Shown here: one piece after another, positions 1 through 6,749 of the stretch | Numbering within the stretch: position 1 is the stretch's first letter | Layout: each line of letters starts with the position of its first letter | Assembly: GCA_018711415.1 (NCBI GenBank) | Contig: DVIJ01000041.1 | Coordinates: 1-13,000 of the forward strand | Direction of reading: 5' to 3' | DNA from: Scatomorpha merdavium | GTDB taxonomy: Bacteria > Bacillota > Clostridia > Oscillospirales > Oscillospiraceae | DNA length: 13,000 nucleotides | Program-made: the position numbers and the translations under genes | Notes under the pieces: generated by a model | Database searches by the model: none | What the model saw: only the letters and a program-made list of their open reading frames with translations | What the model was told of the DNA's origin: nothing

Positions 1-310
1 CGAGGGCGCGCTCGGGCTTTGAGCCGGAATAACCTATGGCGGTCTTTACCACGCTCTCTATCTGCTCCCCGTCCAGCTCGCTGTCTGCGGACATACGCTC
101 GCAGCGCAGAAGCTCGGTCACACTCACGCCCTGCAGCTCCGAGAGCGGTACGAGCAGGGTAGTATCCGGCAGGCTTGCGCCGGTCTCCCACTTGCTCACG
201 GCCTTGTCGGAGACGAAGAGCCGCTGCGCCAGTTCCTTCTGGGTCCAGCCCTTCTCTCGCCTCAGCTGCGCCACAAAGGCGCCGAAGCTCTTCTTGTCAA
301 GCTCAAACAT
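1..310 (-). CDS. XRE-family helix-turn-helix transcriptional regulator, partial (C-terminus beyond the window)
   Basis: The minus strand reads open from an ATG at 310 down to the window edge, giving 103 codons with no stop. The N-terminus starts MFELDKKSFGAFVAQLRREK and continues with a textbook Cro/C1 helix-turn-helix (about residues 8-62), including WTQKELAQRL and VSDKAVSKWETG, where recognition-helix residues are expected. The start is supported by GAGGTGAG just upstream and by a promoter-like pair at 329-357. Such clostridial regulators often carry a C-terminal sensing or membrane domain, but that part lies outside the window, so the effector and targets are unknown. It is oriented away from the metabolic operon, and the hairpin at 377-401 separates it from the LysR gene, so it is probably an independent unit. 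Confidence 0.87.
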   Translation of the reverse strand, partial: MFELDKKSFGAFVAQLRREKGWTQKELAQRLFVSDKAVSKWETGASLPDTTLLVPLSELQGVSVTELLRCERMSADSELDGEQIESVVKTAIGYSGSKPERAL

Positions 311-328
311 CGCCCTCACCTCGTCCCC

Positions 329-357
329 AGTCTACATCAGGGACCCGGCCCGGGCAA
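329..357 (-). promoter_or_regulatory. Putative sigma-70-type promoter of the XRE regulator gene
   Basis: On the minus strand, TTGCCC (357-352) is followed after exactly 17 bases by TAGACT (334-329). The predicted start near 322 would leave a leader of only about 12 bases before the ATG at 310, which still contains the GAGGTGAG ribosome binding site. The match is moderate and the region is GC-rich, so this is a prediction only. Confidence 0.45.
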
Positions 358-376
358 CCGATAGAAAGTAGAATGC

Positions 377-401
377 GGCCCGGCGGAAGTACCGCCGGGC
401 C
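377..401 (-). terminator. GC-rich hairpin downstream of the LysR gene, likely terminator
   Basis: A perfect 10-base inverted repeat, GGCCCGGCGG and CCGCCGGGCC, is separated by a 5-base loop. It lies 41 bases after the LysR stop codon and is followed on the minus strand by a moderately T-rich stretch (GCATTCTACTTTCTATC). The same arms occur at 7746-7770, between the two convergent operons. It most likely ends LysR transcription before the XRE promoter. The T-tract is imperfect, so attenuated termination is possible. Confidence 0.6.
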
Positions 402-442
402 TCTTCCTGCTCGAACGATCGCCTGTCGGCCGCCATGGCGTT

Positions 443-1330
443 TCATACGGGAGGGTTCACAACCTGTTCAATGCAGGATATAAGAGTCCGCACCCGGTCG
501 CTCATGTAGGAGTTCTTCCTGTACACTATGCAGAGGCTCCAGTTGTAGTTCGGCTCGAAGGGGCGGACATCCATATTGTCGCGGTCATAGTGCCTGACAC
601 ACGGCGCCGGAAGGACACAAACCTCATTGCTCAGGTGGCTTATCTTCAACAGGAAGTCACACGACGGGCTCGTCACGTCTATGTGCGGCAGGAGCTTGCG
701 CGCCTTGAACTTCTTTATCAGCTCCTCATAGACCGCGTACTCCACCGGGAAGGTATTAATCGCGTAGGGCGAGAGGTCGTCGAGCGTGATGCGCTCCAGG
801 GCTGTCAGCGGATGGTCCGGGTTCATCGCGCAGACCACCTGGTCCTGGATTATGGCTATTTCGCTCAGGTCGTTCGACGCTACCGGGTGCATACTGATGG
901 CCACGTCCAGCGTGCCGTCGAGCACCATACTCTCCAGCTTCCGCGCTCCGTACTCGTGCACCTCCACGGTCACATCTGGAAAGTGCCGCCGGAACTTCAT
1001 GATTATCTCCGGGAAATCCAGCGCGGCTATCATGGGCGGGATGCCGAGCAGTACGCGCTCGCGGTTCATACGCTTAAGGTCTGCGAGCTGCCGCTCCAGC
1101 TCGTCAAACTCATGGATTATCTTTTTGCCGCGCTCCACCACGTGCAGTCCCGCATCGGTCGGCGTCATAGAGTTCCCGTCACGAACAAAAAGCTGCGTGC
1201 CGAGCTGTTCCTCCACCTTCTTGAGCATCTTGCTCAACGCTGGCTGCGTAACAAACAGATTCGAGGCTGCCTTTGTCATGTTGCGCGCATCTGCTATGCC
1301 GATAATGTAGCGCAGTTCCCGTATGTCCAA
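443..1330 (-). CDS. LysR-type transcriptional regulator
   Basis: This is a predicted cytoplasmic DNA-binding regulator of about 295 residues, typical for the family. The N-terminal winged helix-turn-helix is clear: DIRELRYIIGIADARN, then TKAASNLFVTQPALSKMLKK (residues 19-38) and the GTQLFVRD wing. The rest fits a LysR substrate-binding domain. I chose a TTG start at 1330 because the protein then begins at the family-standard (M)DIRELRY. It is also preceded by GAAGGGGTG at the correct distance. A longer frame begins at another TTG (1363), but it lacks a convincing ribosome binding site. The gene is divergent from the acyl-CoA dehydrogenase operon, the classical arrangement for a LysR regulator and its target. 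By inference it senses a carboxylate or CoA-thioester substrate of that operon. The exact ligand is unknown. Confidence 0.9.
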   Translation of the reverse strand: MDIRELRYIIGIADARNMTKAASNLFVTQPALSKMLKKVEEQLGTQLFVRDGNSMTPTDAGLHVVERGKKIIHEFDELERQLADLKRMNRERVLLGIPPMIAALDFPEIIMKFRRHFPDVTVEVHEYGARKLESMVLDGTLDVAISMHPVASNDLSEIAIIQDQVVCAMNPDHPLTALERITLDDLSPYAINTFPVEYAVYEELIKKFKARKLLPHIDVTSPSCDFLLKISHLSNEVCVLPAPCVRHYDRDNMDVRPFEPNYNWSLCIVYRKNSYMSDRVRTLISCIEQVVNPPV

Positions 1331-1336
1331 GCTCAA

Positions 1337-1345
1337 CACCCCTTC
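1337..1345 (-). promoter_or_regulatory. Ribosome binding site that decides the LysR start (TTG at 1330)
   Basis: GAAGGGGTG on the minus strand lies 6 bases before TTG 1330. An in-frame GTG sits inside this motif (1339-1337), but it would be too close to its own GAAGGG to be the start. The CoA transferase gene at 4702 has the same nine-base motif with the same 6-base gap before a TTG. Confidence 0.55.
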
Positions 1346-1380
1346 GTTTTCAAGTTCGCTCAAGAATCTGCCGAAGTCCC

Positions 1381-1415
1381 TGTGCTTGAAAGTATTTTAA
1401 TACATTCAAAGCACA
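1381..1415. promoter_or_regulatory. Long imperfect inverted repeat, candidate operator near the LysR promoter
   Basis: The arms read TGTGC-TTGAA-(A)-GTATT on the left and AATAC-(A)-TTCAA-(A)-GCACA on the right, around a two-base TT centre. That is 15 matched base pairs per side, with one unpaired A opposite A and one extra A. It lies about 50 bases upstream of the LysR TTG start, so it could be the site where the LysR protein or another regulator controls lysR transcription. It is not followed by a T-run on either strand, so a terminator is less likely. Confidence 0.45.
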
Positions 1416-1621
1416 AAAACCATAATGTCTTACAGCCCAAGCCCATTTCTACATTTCATGAATTAATAACCATATGTCACACGGAGACTTCAGATGAATA
1501 TGCACTAGCCAGACTTTAGCCCCGCAAACTTGATCGATCTCGTTCCACAGGTGCCGGCATTTCTCACAGCTCGGCTTTTTGAAAGGACAGCGCTCCATAG
1601 ATGGCAGTTATAATGTTCAGA

Positions 1622-1639
1622 TTGATAGTTATTTCTCAA
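1622..1639. promoter_or_regulatory. Candidate LysR-type binding box
   Basis: TTGA and TCAA are separated by 10 bases, giving a small dyad that includes the T-N11-A core typical of LysR-family sites. It overlaps the predicted -35 element of the operon promoter. A second, looser core (ATAG, 7 bases, TTAT at 1597-1611) lies about 60-70 bases upstream of the predicted transcription start, the usual place for a LysR recognition site. T-N11-A is a loose motif in AT-rich DNA, so confidence is low. Confidence 0.3.
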
Positions 1640-1661
1640 ACACAAAAGTCGGAGATATAAT
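1633..1661 (+). promoter_or_regulatory. Putative promoter of the acyl-CoA dehydrogenase-etf operon
   Basis: TTCTCA (1633-1638) and a perfect TATAAT (1656-1661) are separated by 17 bases. The predicted start near 1668 leaves a leader of about 40 bases to the ATG at 1710. The weak -35 with a strong -10 suits a promoter that needs an activator. Another TATAAT at 1609-1614 could be an upstream start but has no good -35 at the right distance. Confidence 0.5.
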
Positions 1662-1709
1662 CTGTTTGCCAAAAGAAGGGCAAGCTCATCAAGGAAAGGG
1701 AGATAGACA

Positions 1710-2858
1710 ATGGCAATGCTGATACAATTCAACGAAGAACAGAAAATGGTCCGCGATATGGTCAGGGAATTCACCAAGAAGGAAGTCGAGCCCCGCGACT
1801 ACTACATGGACCAGAACGACGCCTTTGACCGCGAGCTGTACGCCAAGTTCAACGAGCTGGGCCTCAGCGGTGTGCTTGTTCCCGAGGAGTACGGCGGCAT
1901 GGGCTCGGACTATGTGACCAGTACCATTATCGTCCACGAGCTGGCCAAGGGCAGCGCTAGTTTTGCCCTGGCGGTGGAGATCAGCCACGTTGCGGCCGAG
2001 ATGATAACCAATTGGGGTACGGACGCGCAGAAGAAGGAGTACCTCCCCCGTGTGGCCCGCGGCGACCTCTTTGCCTTCGGCCTCACCGAAGCCAGCGCAG
2101 GCTCCGACGCGGCGGGAATTCGCTCCGTGGCTACCAAGAACCCGGACGGCAGCTGGACGCTCAACGGCGGCAAAAGCTGGATAACCAACTCCGGCGAGGC
2201 GGACGTATACCTCATCCTCGCCAAGACCGACCCGGATGCGGGCTCCAAGGGCATTTCCGCCTTCATCCTCCCCAAGGAGGCCGAGGGGCTTGTCATAGCC
2301 AAGCACGAGAAGAAGATGGGCATGCGCGGCTCGAGCACCTGTGCGCTCTCCTTTGACAACATTCACCTGCCCGCCGACGCTCTGCTCGGCCCCGAGGGCA
2401 TCGGCTTCAAAATAGCCATGTCCGTCCTTGACGGCGGGCGCATCAGCTGCGCCGCCATCGCCACCGCGCTCAGCCAGCACGCAATGCAGATCGCCAAGGA
2501 CTACGCCAACGAGCGCACCACCTTCGGCAAGCCCATCGCCAGGCATCAGGGCGTACAGTTCAAGTTCGGCGACATGTCCGCGCTCATAGAGGCCATGCAG
2601 CTCATGACCTACGAGGCCGCATTCCAGAAAGCCCACGGCCAGCGCTGCACGCTCATAGCCGCGCAGGCAAAGCTCTTCGCCGCCATCAACTGCACCAGCA
2701 TCTGCCTCGAGTGCCTTCAGGTCCTCGGCGGCAACGGCTACAGTCAGGACTTCCACGTCGAACGCCTCGTGCGCGATGCAAAGCTCCTTGAGATCGGAGA
2801 GGGTACGAACGAGATCCTGCGCATGGTCATCGGCGGCACGGTGCTGGCCCAGAAGTGA
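1710..2858 (+). CDS. Acyl-CoA dehydrogenase (short-chain/butyryl-CoA dehydrogenase-like; probable enoyl-CoA reductase)
   Basis: This FAD enzyme of 382 residues, standard family length, interconverts acyl-CoA and 2-enoyl-CoA using an electron-transfer flavoprotein. Family signatures in order are GVLVPEEYGGMG (about 54-65), the FAD/substrate motif FGLTEASAGSDA (123-134), KSWITNSG (155-162), ERTTFGKPIARHQGVQFK in the C-terminal helical domain, and QVLGGNGY. E364 in GEGTNEI is the expected catalytic base, placed as in butyryl-CoA and medium-chain dehydrogenases. The ATG at 1710 follows GGGAG by 7 bases. It is the first gene of the operon, 26 bases upstream of etfB, so it should pair with that Etf. 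In a fermenting anaerobe with a bifurcating-type Etf the expected direction is enoyl-CoA reduction. The chain length and substituent of the substrate cannot be told from the motifs. Confidence 0.95.
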   Translation: MAMLIQFNEEQKMVRDMVREFTKKEVEPRDYYMDQNDAFDRELYAKFNELGLSGVLVPEEYGGMGSDYVTSTIIVHELAKGSASFALAVEISHVAAEMITNWGTDAQKKEYLPRVARGDLFAFGLTEASAGSDAAGIRSVATKNPDGSWTLNGGKSWITNSGEADVYLILAKTDPDAGSKGISAFILPKEAEGLVIAKHEKKMGMRGSSTCALSFDNIHLPADALLGPEGIGFKIAMSVLDGGRISCAAIATALSQHAMQIAKDYANERTTFGKPIARHQGVQFKFGDMSALIEAMQLMTYEAAFQKAHGQRCTLIAAQAKLFAAINCTSICLECLQVLGGNGYSQDFHVERLVRDAKLLEIGEGTNEILRMVIGGTVLAQK

Positions 2859-2884
2859 GTCTTACCGGAAGGGATACATACGGC

Positions 2885-3670
2885 ATGAAGATACTTGTAT
2901 TCGTAAAACAGGTTCCGGATACGACAGACGTCAAGCTCGACCCCAAGACCGGCAATCTCAACCGCGAGGGCGTGGAGAGCATCATGAACCCGCTCGACGC
3001 CAACGCTGTCGAAGCGGCGCTGCAGCTCAAGGAGAAGTACGGCGCAACGGTGGTGGCGGTGTCCATGGGTCCGCCTCAGGCAGAGGCCGTGCTGAAAAAG
3101 GCGCTGGCCATGGGCTGCGATGAGGCCGTGCTGCTCAGCGACCGCGCCTTCGGCGGGGCCGACACGCTTGCCACCGGATACGTCCTTGCAAAGGCCGCGG
3201 AGAAGATAGGCGACTACGACCTGCTCATCTTCGGCCGTCACGCCTCCGACGGCGAGACGGCCCAGACGGGTCCCGTCACCGCTGCGTTCCTCGGCATCCC
3301 GCAGATAACACTGGCCACGAGCCTGGACGTGCAGGACGGCTGGGCCGTCTGCACGCGAGACACCGAGGACTCCACCGAACTGGTACGCGCAAAACTTCCG
3401 GCACTAGTCACGGTGTGCGCGGAGATAAACGAGCCGCGCTACGCCACCGGCGCAGGCATTATGAAGGCGCTGAAGAAACCGCGCGCTACTTTGGACTGCA
3501 AGGACCTGGAAGCCGACCCCGCCAGGTGCGGGATACCCGGTTCCCCCTCCGTTACAAAGCGGCTCTTTGAGCCCAAGCGTGAGAAGATAGACACGTCCAT
3601 TTTCTCCGGCGACGCGGCAGAGATAGCCAGGCAGTTTGTGGACATGCTGGAAAGCCAGCACCTTATCTGA
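2885..3670 (+). CDS. etfB: Electron transfer flavoprotein subunit beta (bifurcating-type)
   Basis: This protein of 261 residues accepts electrons with EtfA and the acyl-CoA dehydrogenase. The N-terminus MKILVFVKQVPDTTDVKLDP is typical EtfB. LSDRAFGGADTLATG (about residues 85-99) and GRHASDGETAQTGP (about 117-130) closely resemble the segments seen in clostridial EtfB proteins that carry the NAD-binding bifurcating FAD (from memory of the Acidaminococcus/Clostridium type, not a search). If so, the complex would couple NADH oxidation to reduction of both enoyl-CoA and ferredoxin. The start is the ATG at 2885, preceded by GGAAGGGA. A frame extension to a GTG at 2855 overlaps the previous stop and lacks a binding site. 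EtfA follows after 14 bases. Confidence 0.96.
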   Translation: MKILVFVKQVPDTTDVKLDPKTGNLNREGVESIMNPLDANAVEAALQLKEKYGATVVAVSMGPPQAEAVLKKALAMGCDEAVLLSDRAFGGADTLATGYVLAKAAEKIGDYDLLIFGRHASDGETAQTGPVTAAFLGIPQITLATSLDVQDGWAVCTRDTEDSTELVRAKLPALVTVCAEINEPRYATGAGIMKALKKPRATLDCKDLEADPARCGIPGSPSVTKRLFEPKREKIDTSIFSGDAAEIARQFVDMLESQHLI

Positions 3671-3684
3671 GAGGAGGAGCATCC

Positions 3685-4686
3685 ATGACTAAGAACGAAG
3701 CCAAAGGAATATGGGTGTTCGCCGAACAGAGGCACGGTACGCTCGATAAAACGGCCCTTGAGCTGCTTGGCAAGGCAGCTGAGCTCAAGGCGGTAAACGG
3801 CGAACCCGTTACTGCGATATTGGCAGGCTGCGGCGTGGAAGCTCTTGCCGCAACTCTCATCGCGCACGGCGCCGACAGGGTGATCGTGGCAGAGAGCGAG
3901 GCGCTCGAAAACTACAGCGCGCGTCCGTACCAGAGGGCCGTCGCCGCCCTTGCGGCAAAATATGCCCCCTCCATCTTCATCTTCCCGGCCACGGCGCTGG
4001 GGCGGGACCTCGCCCCGCGCGTCATGTGCTCGCTCGGCACCGGCCTGACCGCAGACGCTTTGGACCTCGGCTTTGACGAGGAGGGCGCGTTCGTGCAGAC
4101 CACCCCCGCTTTCGGCGGCAGCCTGCTCGCCCACATAGCCATCCCCGAGCTCAGGCCGCAGATGGTAACCGTCCGCGCGCATGTATTCGACGCACCGGAA
4201 CCGGACCCCGGGCGCACAGGGGAGATCATCGTCGAACAGGTGGAGGTCGAGGCCGACCCGGATTACGAGGTGCTTGAGACCCGCGAGAAGGTGAAAAACG
4301 GCGTGGCCATCCACGAGGCCGAGGTGCTGGTCGCCGCCGGGCGCGGCGTCAAACAGGAGGCCGACCTTGCCATGTTCCGCGAGCTTGCGGAGCTCATAGG
4401 CGGCGAGCTGGCCTGTTCGAGGCCGCTGGTGGACGAGGGCTGGCTCGACCACTCGCTCCAGATCGGTCAGAGCGGCACAACGGTCAAACCCAAGTTCATA
4501 CTCAACGTCGGCATATCCGGCTCTGTGCAGTACATGGTAGGCATGCAGAAGGCCGGGACCGTCGCCACCATAAACACCTATGCCGGCGCCGAGCTCTTTG
4601 ACATCTCCCAATACGGGATCGTCGCGGACTACGCTTCGGTCGTCCCGGCGATCATAGACGAGATCAAGGCCAGAAAAGGCAAGTAA
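3685..4686 (+). CDS. etfA: Electron transfer flavoprotein subunit alpha
   Basis: This 333-residue subunit of the Etf heterodimer has the usual two-part layout. The N-terminal alpha/beta domain contains LGTGLTADALDLGF (about 117-130). The C-terminal FAD domain begins near R246 with RPLVDEGW, then QIGQSGTTVKPK (259-270), NVGISGSVQYMVGMQ and YGIVADYASVVPAI. The start ATG has a strong AGGAGG 7 bases upstream. No ferredoxin-like N-terminal extension is present, unlike some EtfA fusions in anaerobes. It sits between etfB and the CoA transferase, inside the same transcription unit. Function as an Etf is certain. The bifurcating assignment depends on EtfB features and context. Confidence 0.96.
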   Translation: MTKNEAKGIWVFAEQRHGTLDKTALELLGKAAELKAVNGEPVTAILAGCGVEALAATLIAHGADRVIVAESEALENYSARPYQRAVAALAAKYAPSIFIFPATALGRDLAPRVMCSLGTGLTADALDLGFDEEGAFVQTTPAFGGSLLAHIAIPELRPQMVTVRAHVFDAPEPDPGRTGEIIVEQVEVEADPDYEVLETREKVKNGVAIHEAEVLVAAGRGVKQEADLAMFRELAELIGGELACSRPLVDEGWLDHSLQIGQSGTTVKPKFILNVGISGSVQYMVGMQKAGTVATINTYAGAELFDISQYGIVADYASVVPAIIDEIKARKGK

Positions 4687-4695
4687 GAAGGGGTG
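4687..4695 (+). promoter_or_regulatory. Ribosome binding site that decides the CoA transferase start (TTG at 4702)
   Basis: GAAGGGGTG begins directly after the etfA stop codon and lies 6 bases before TTG 4702. The in-frame GTG at 4693 is part of the motif and has only AGAAGG directly abutting it, so TTG is the better start. Confidence 0.55.
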
Positions 4696-4701
4696 AAACA
4701 A

Positions 4702-6252
4702 TTGTACAAGTTAGTTGACGTACAGGAGGCCGTATCCAAGATCAAAGACGGCTCCACCGTGGGCATAACCGGCTTCATGGGCTCGGCCTGCCCGGAATAC
4801 CTGCTCAAGTCCATGGAGGACAGCTTTCTCTCCGGCGGTCACCCCTGCGGTTTGACGGTGACGCATTCGCCCGGAATCGGGGACGGCAAGGACAGGGGCA
4901 TGAGCCATTTCGCTCACGTCGGTATGCTCAAGCGCGTCATCGCCAGCCACTATAACCTCGCTCCCGCGCTGCAGGCAAAGGTCGACTCCGGAGAGATCGA
5001 GGCCTATCTGCTTCCGCAGGGTACGCTCTGCCAGCTCTACCGCGAGATCGGCGCCGGCCGCCCCGGCGTGATCACCAAGACCGGCCTCGGCACCTTTGTC
5101 GACCCGCGCCTTGAGGGCGGCAAGTGCAACGAGCTCGCCACAAAGGACCTCGTCGAGGTGGTCTCTCTCGGAGGCGAGGAGTACCTTTGGTACAAGGCTT
5201 TTCCCATAGATGTGGCGATCATTCGCGGCACGTCCATAGACGAGCACGGCAACATCTCCCTGGAGAAGGAGACGACAATCATGGACCAGTTCGCCCTCGC
5301 CAACGCCGCAAAGCGCAGCGGAGGCATAGTCATCGCCCAGGTCGAGCGCGTTGTGGCGGCCGGCTCCATAAATCCCCGCAACGTGGCCGTACCCGGAATC
5401 ATGGTAGACTACGCGGTGATCTCCCCGGCGGAATACCACTACCAGAACTTCGGCAACCAGCCCTATGACGCGGCTCTCGCGCACGAGTTCCGCGTTCCCG
5501 TGGACAGCATACCCACACTGCCCATGTCCGACCGCAAGATCATTGCCCGCCGCGCGGCCATGGAACTGCCTCGCAGCGCGGTCATCAATCTCGGCATCGG
5601 CATTCCGGAGGGCGTCTCCGGAGTGGCGGTCGAGGAAGGCTTTGCCGATGAGCTCACCATGACGGTCGAGGCAGGGCAGATAGGCGGAGTTCCTGCAGCC
5701 GGCGCGGCCTTCGGCGGCGCGTACAATCCCGAGTTCGTCCCCGGCATGATCAGCCAGTTTGACTTCTACGACGGCGGCGGGCTGGATGTCTGCTTCCTCG
5801 GCGCTGCCGAGGTGGACGCCATGGGCAACTGCAACGTCAGCAAGTTCACCCGCACCGTTGGCCCAGGCGGGTTCATAAACATCGCGTCCAATACGCCGAA
5901 ATGCGTTTTCTGCGGCACGCTGACCGCCGGCGGACTCAAGACCGAAGTGCGGGACGGCAGGCTCGTCATACTCCAGGAGGGGCGGAACAAGAAATACGTG
6001 AAGCAGGTCAAGCAGGTGACCTTCAGCAGTGCAAACGCCGTGAAAAGCGGCCAGGACGTGCTGTTCATAACCGAGCGGGCCGTGTTCCGCATCGACGACC
6101 AGGGCGTCATACTCACCGAGATCGCCCCCGGCATCGACCTGCAGACGCAGGTGCTGGACGTCATCGACTTTGACGTCAGAGTCTCCCCCGAGCTCAAGCT
6201 GATGGATGAGCGCATATTCAGGGAGGGTCCCATGGGGCTTGTGCTCAAATGA
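4702..6252 (+). CDS. Family I acyl-CoA transferase (acyl-CoA:acetate/propionate CoA-transferase, YdiF/Pct-like)
   Basis: This 516-residue enzyme moves CoA between a thioester donor and a free carboxylate, the likely activation step for the pathway's substrate. It is a single-chain fusion of the alpha and beta halves, as in Clostridium propionicum propionate CoA-transferase and E. coli YdiF. Signs are KTGLGTFVDPR (about 126-136) in the first half, and NLGIGIPEGV, TVEAGQIGG and FDFYDGGGLDVCFLG in the second. E323 in TVEAG is the expected catalytic glutamate that forms the glutamyl-CoA intermediate. Its position, close to the E324 reported for the propionate enzyme, also supports the TTG start at 4702. 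The alternative start GTG 4693 would add three residues. Donor and acceptor cannot be deduced. Acetyl-CoA, propionyl-CoA or butyryl-CoA are plausible donors. Confidence 0.92.
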   Translation: MYKLVDVQEAVSKIKDGSTVGITGFMGSACPEYLLKSMEDSFLSGGHPCGLTVTHSPGIGDGKDRGMSHFAHVGMLKRVIASHYNLAPALQAKVDSGEIEAYLLPQGTLCQLYREIGAGRPGVITKTGLGTFVDPRLEGGKCNELATKDLVEVVSLGGEEYLWYKAFPIDVAIIRGTSIDEHGNISLEKETTIMDQFALANAAKRSGGIVIAQVERVVAAGSINPRNVAVPGIMVDYAVISPAEYHYQNFGNQPYDAALAHEFRVPVDSIPTLPMSDRKIIARRAAMELPRSAVINLGIGIPEGVSGVAVEEGFADELTMTVEAGQIGGVPAAGAAFGGAYNPEFVPGMISQFDFYDGGGLDVCFLGAAEVDAMGNCNVSKFTRTVGPGGFINIASNTPKCVFCGTLTAGGLKTEVRDGRLVILQEGRNKKYVKQVKQVTFSSANAVKSGQDVLFITERAVFRIDDQGVILTEIAPGIDLQTQVLDVIDFDVRVSPELKLMDERIFREGPMGLVLK

Positions 6253-6299
6253 TATAAGACTTTAACACCACTGAACAATATATGACAGGAGGAAAGAAC

Positions 6300-6740
6300 A
6301 TGGAAAACGAAACCAAAAGGTACACCGGCGCCGAGCTCAAAGTGGGCATGACCGCCGAGCGCACCAAGACCATCACGAAGCGCGACATCGAGCTCTTCGG
6401 TGAAGTCTCCACCGACACAAACCCGATGCACTTCGACGAGGCCTATGCCGCCACCACACAGTTCGGCCGCTGCATCGCCCACGGCGTCATTTCCCTGAGC
6501 CTCTGCGGCTCCATTCTCGGTATGCAGCTGCCCGGACTCGGCACCGTCCACATGGGTCAGGAAGTCACCTTCAAGAAACCCGTCTACCCCGGAGACACCA
6601 TAACCGCACACTGCGAGATAGCCGAGATCGCCTATAAGGAGAAGAAGGACTTCTATATCGTCAAGGTCAAGCAGTACGTCACCAACCAGAACGGCGAAGT
6701 GGTCACCGAAGGCGTTGCCACGGTCATGCCGCCGAAATGA
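6300..6740 (+). CDS. MaoC-family (R)-specific enoyl-CoA hydratase/dehydratase
   Basis: This hot-dog-fold protein of 146 residues is close to the size of PhaJ. The hydratase-2 signature STDTNPMHFDEAYAATTQFG is intact, with D39, N41 and H44. D39 and H44 match the catalytic Asp/His pair of PhaJ (Asp31/His36) in spacing. IAHGV (about 57-61) and the GDTI segment also fit. The expected reaction is reversible hydration of trans-2-enoyl-CoA to (R)-3-hydroxyacyl-CoA. The ATG at 6300 has a perfect AGGAGG 7 bases upstream. A frame extension to 6282 has no support. A gap of 47 bases after the CoA transferase has no clear terminator, so it is probably cotranscribed. Paired with the dehydrogenase it could feed a 3-hydroxyacid into enoyl-CoA reduction. 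A different hot-dog hydratase substrate, for example a branched or dicarboxylic CoA, cannot be excluded. Confidence 0.88.
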   Translation: MENETKRYTGAELKVGMTAERTKTITKRDIELFGEVSTDTNPMHFDEAYAATTQFGRCIAHGVISLSLCGSILGMQLPGLGTVHMGQEVTFKKPVYPGDTITAHCEIAEIAYKEKKDFYIVKVKQYVTNQNGEVVTEGVATVMPPK

Positions 6741-6749
6741 TCTACAGCC

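Larger units (their letters stand above)
1364..1709. other. AT-rich divergent regulatory region between the LysR gene and the acyl-CoA dehydrogenase operon
   Basis: This stretch of about 350 bases holds no convincing gene on either strand. It is clearly more AT-rich than the flanking coding DNA. It contains a long dyad (1381-1415), LysR-type T-N11-A candidates (1598-1610 and 1622-1639), two perfect TATAAT hexamers (1609-1614 and 1656-1661) and the ribosome binding site of the dehydrogenase gene (GGGAG at 1698-1702). The central part, about 1430-1590, shows no recognisable structure beyond short palindromes such as TTCATGAA near 1455. It probably acts as the shared control region of the divergent pair. 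Confidence 0.7.

Noticed and set aside
590..1519. Long plus-strand open frame antisense to the LysR gene
   Set aside because: The LysR reading on the other strand has clear family motifs. The antisense translation has no recognisable domain and is typical of GC-rich shadow frames.
1505..1777. Small minus-strand open frame across the operon promoter
   Set aside because: It overlaps the promoter and start of the dehydrogenase gene, has no good ribosome binding site and no recognisable motif.
1689..2756. Long minus-strand open frame opposite the acyl-CoA dehydrogenase
   Set aside because: Low-complexity Gly/Ala/Val/His-rich translation with no family motif, opposite a fully convincing dehydrogenase.
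3439..4701. 420-codon minus-strand open frame opposite etfB/etfA
   Set aside because: It spans two real genes on the other strand and their junction, and shows no domain.
6300..6740. Beta-alanyl-CoA ammonia-lyase, a hot-dog protein of similar size from propionate-forming clostridia
   Set aside because: The hydratase-2 signature with Asp, Asn and His (D39, N41, H44) fits MaoC/PhaJ, and the sequence does not resemble the lyase as I recall it.
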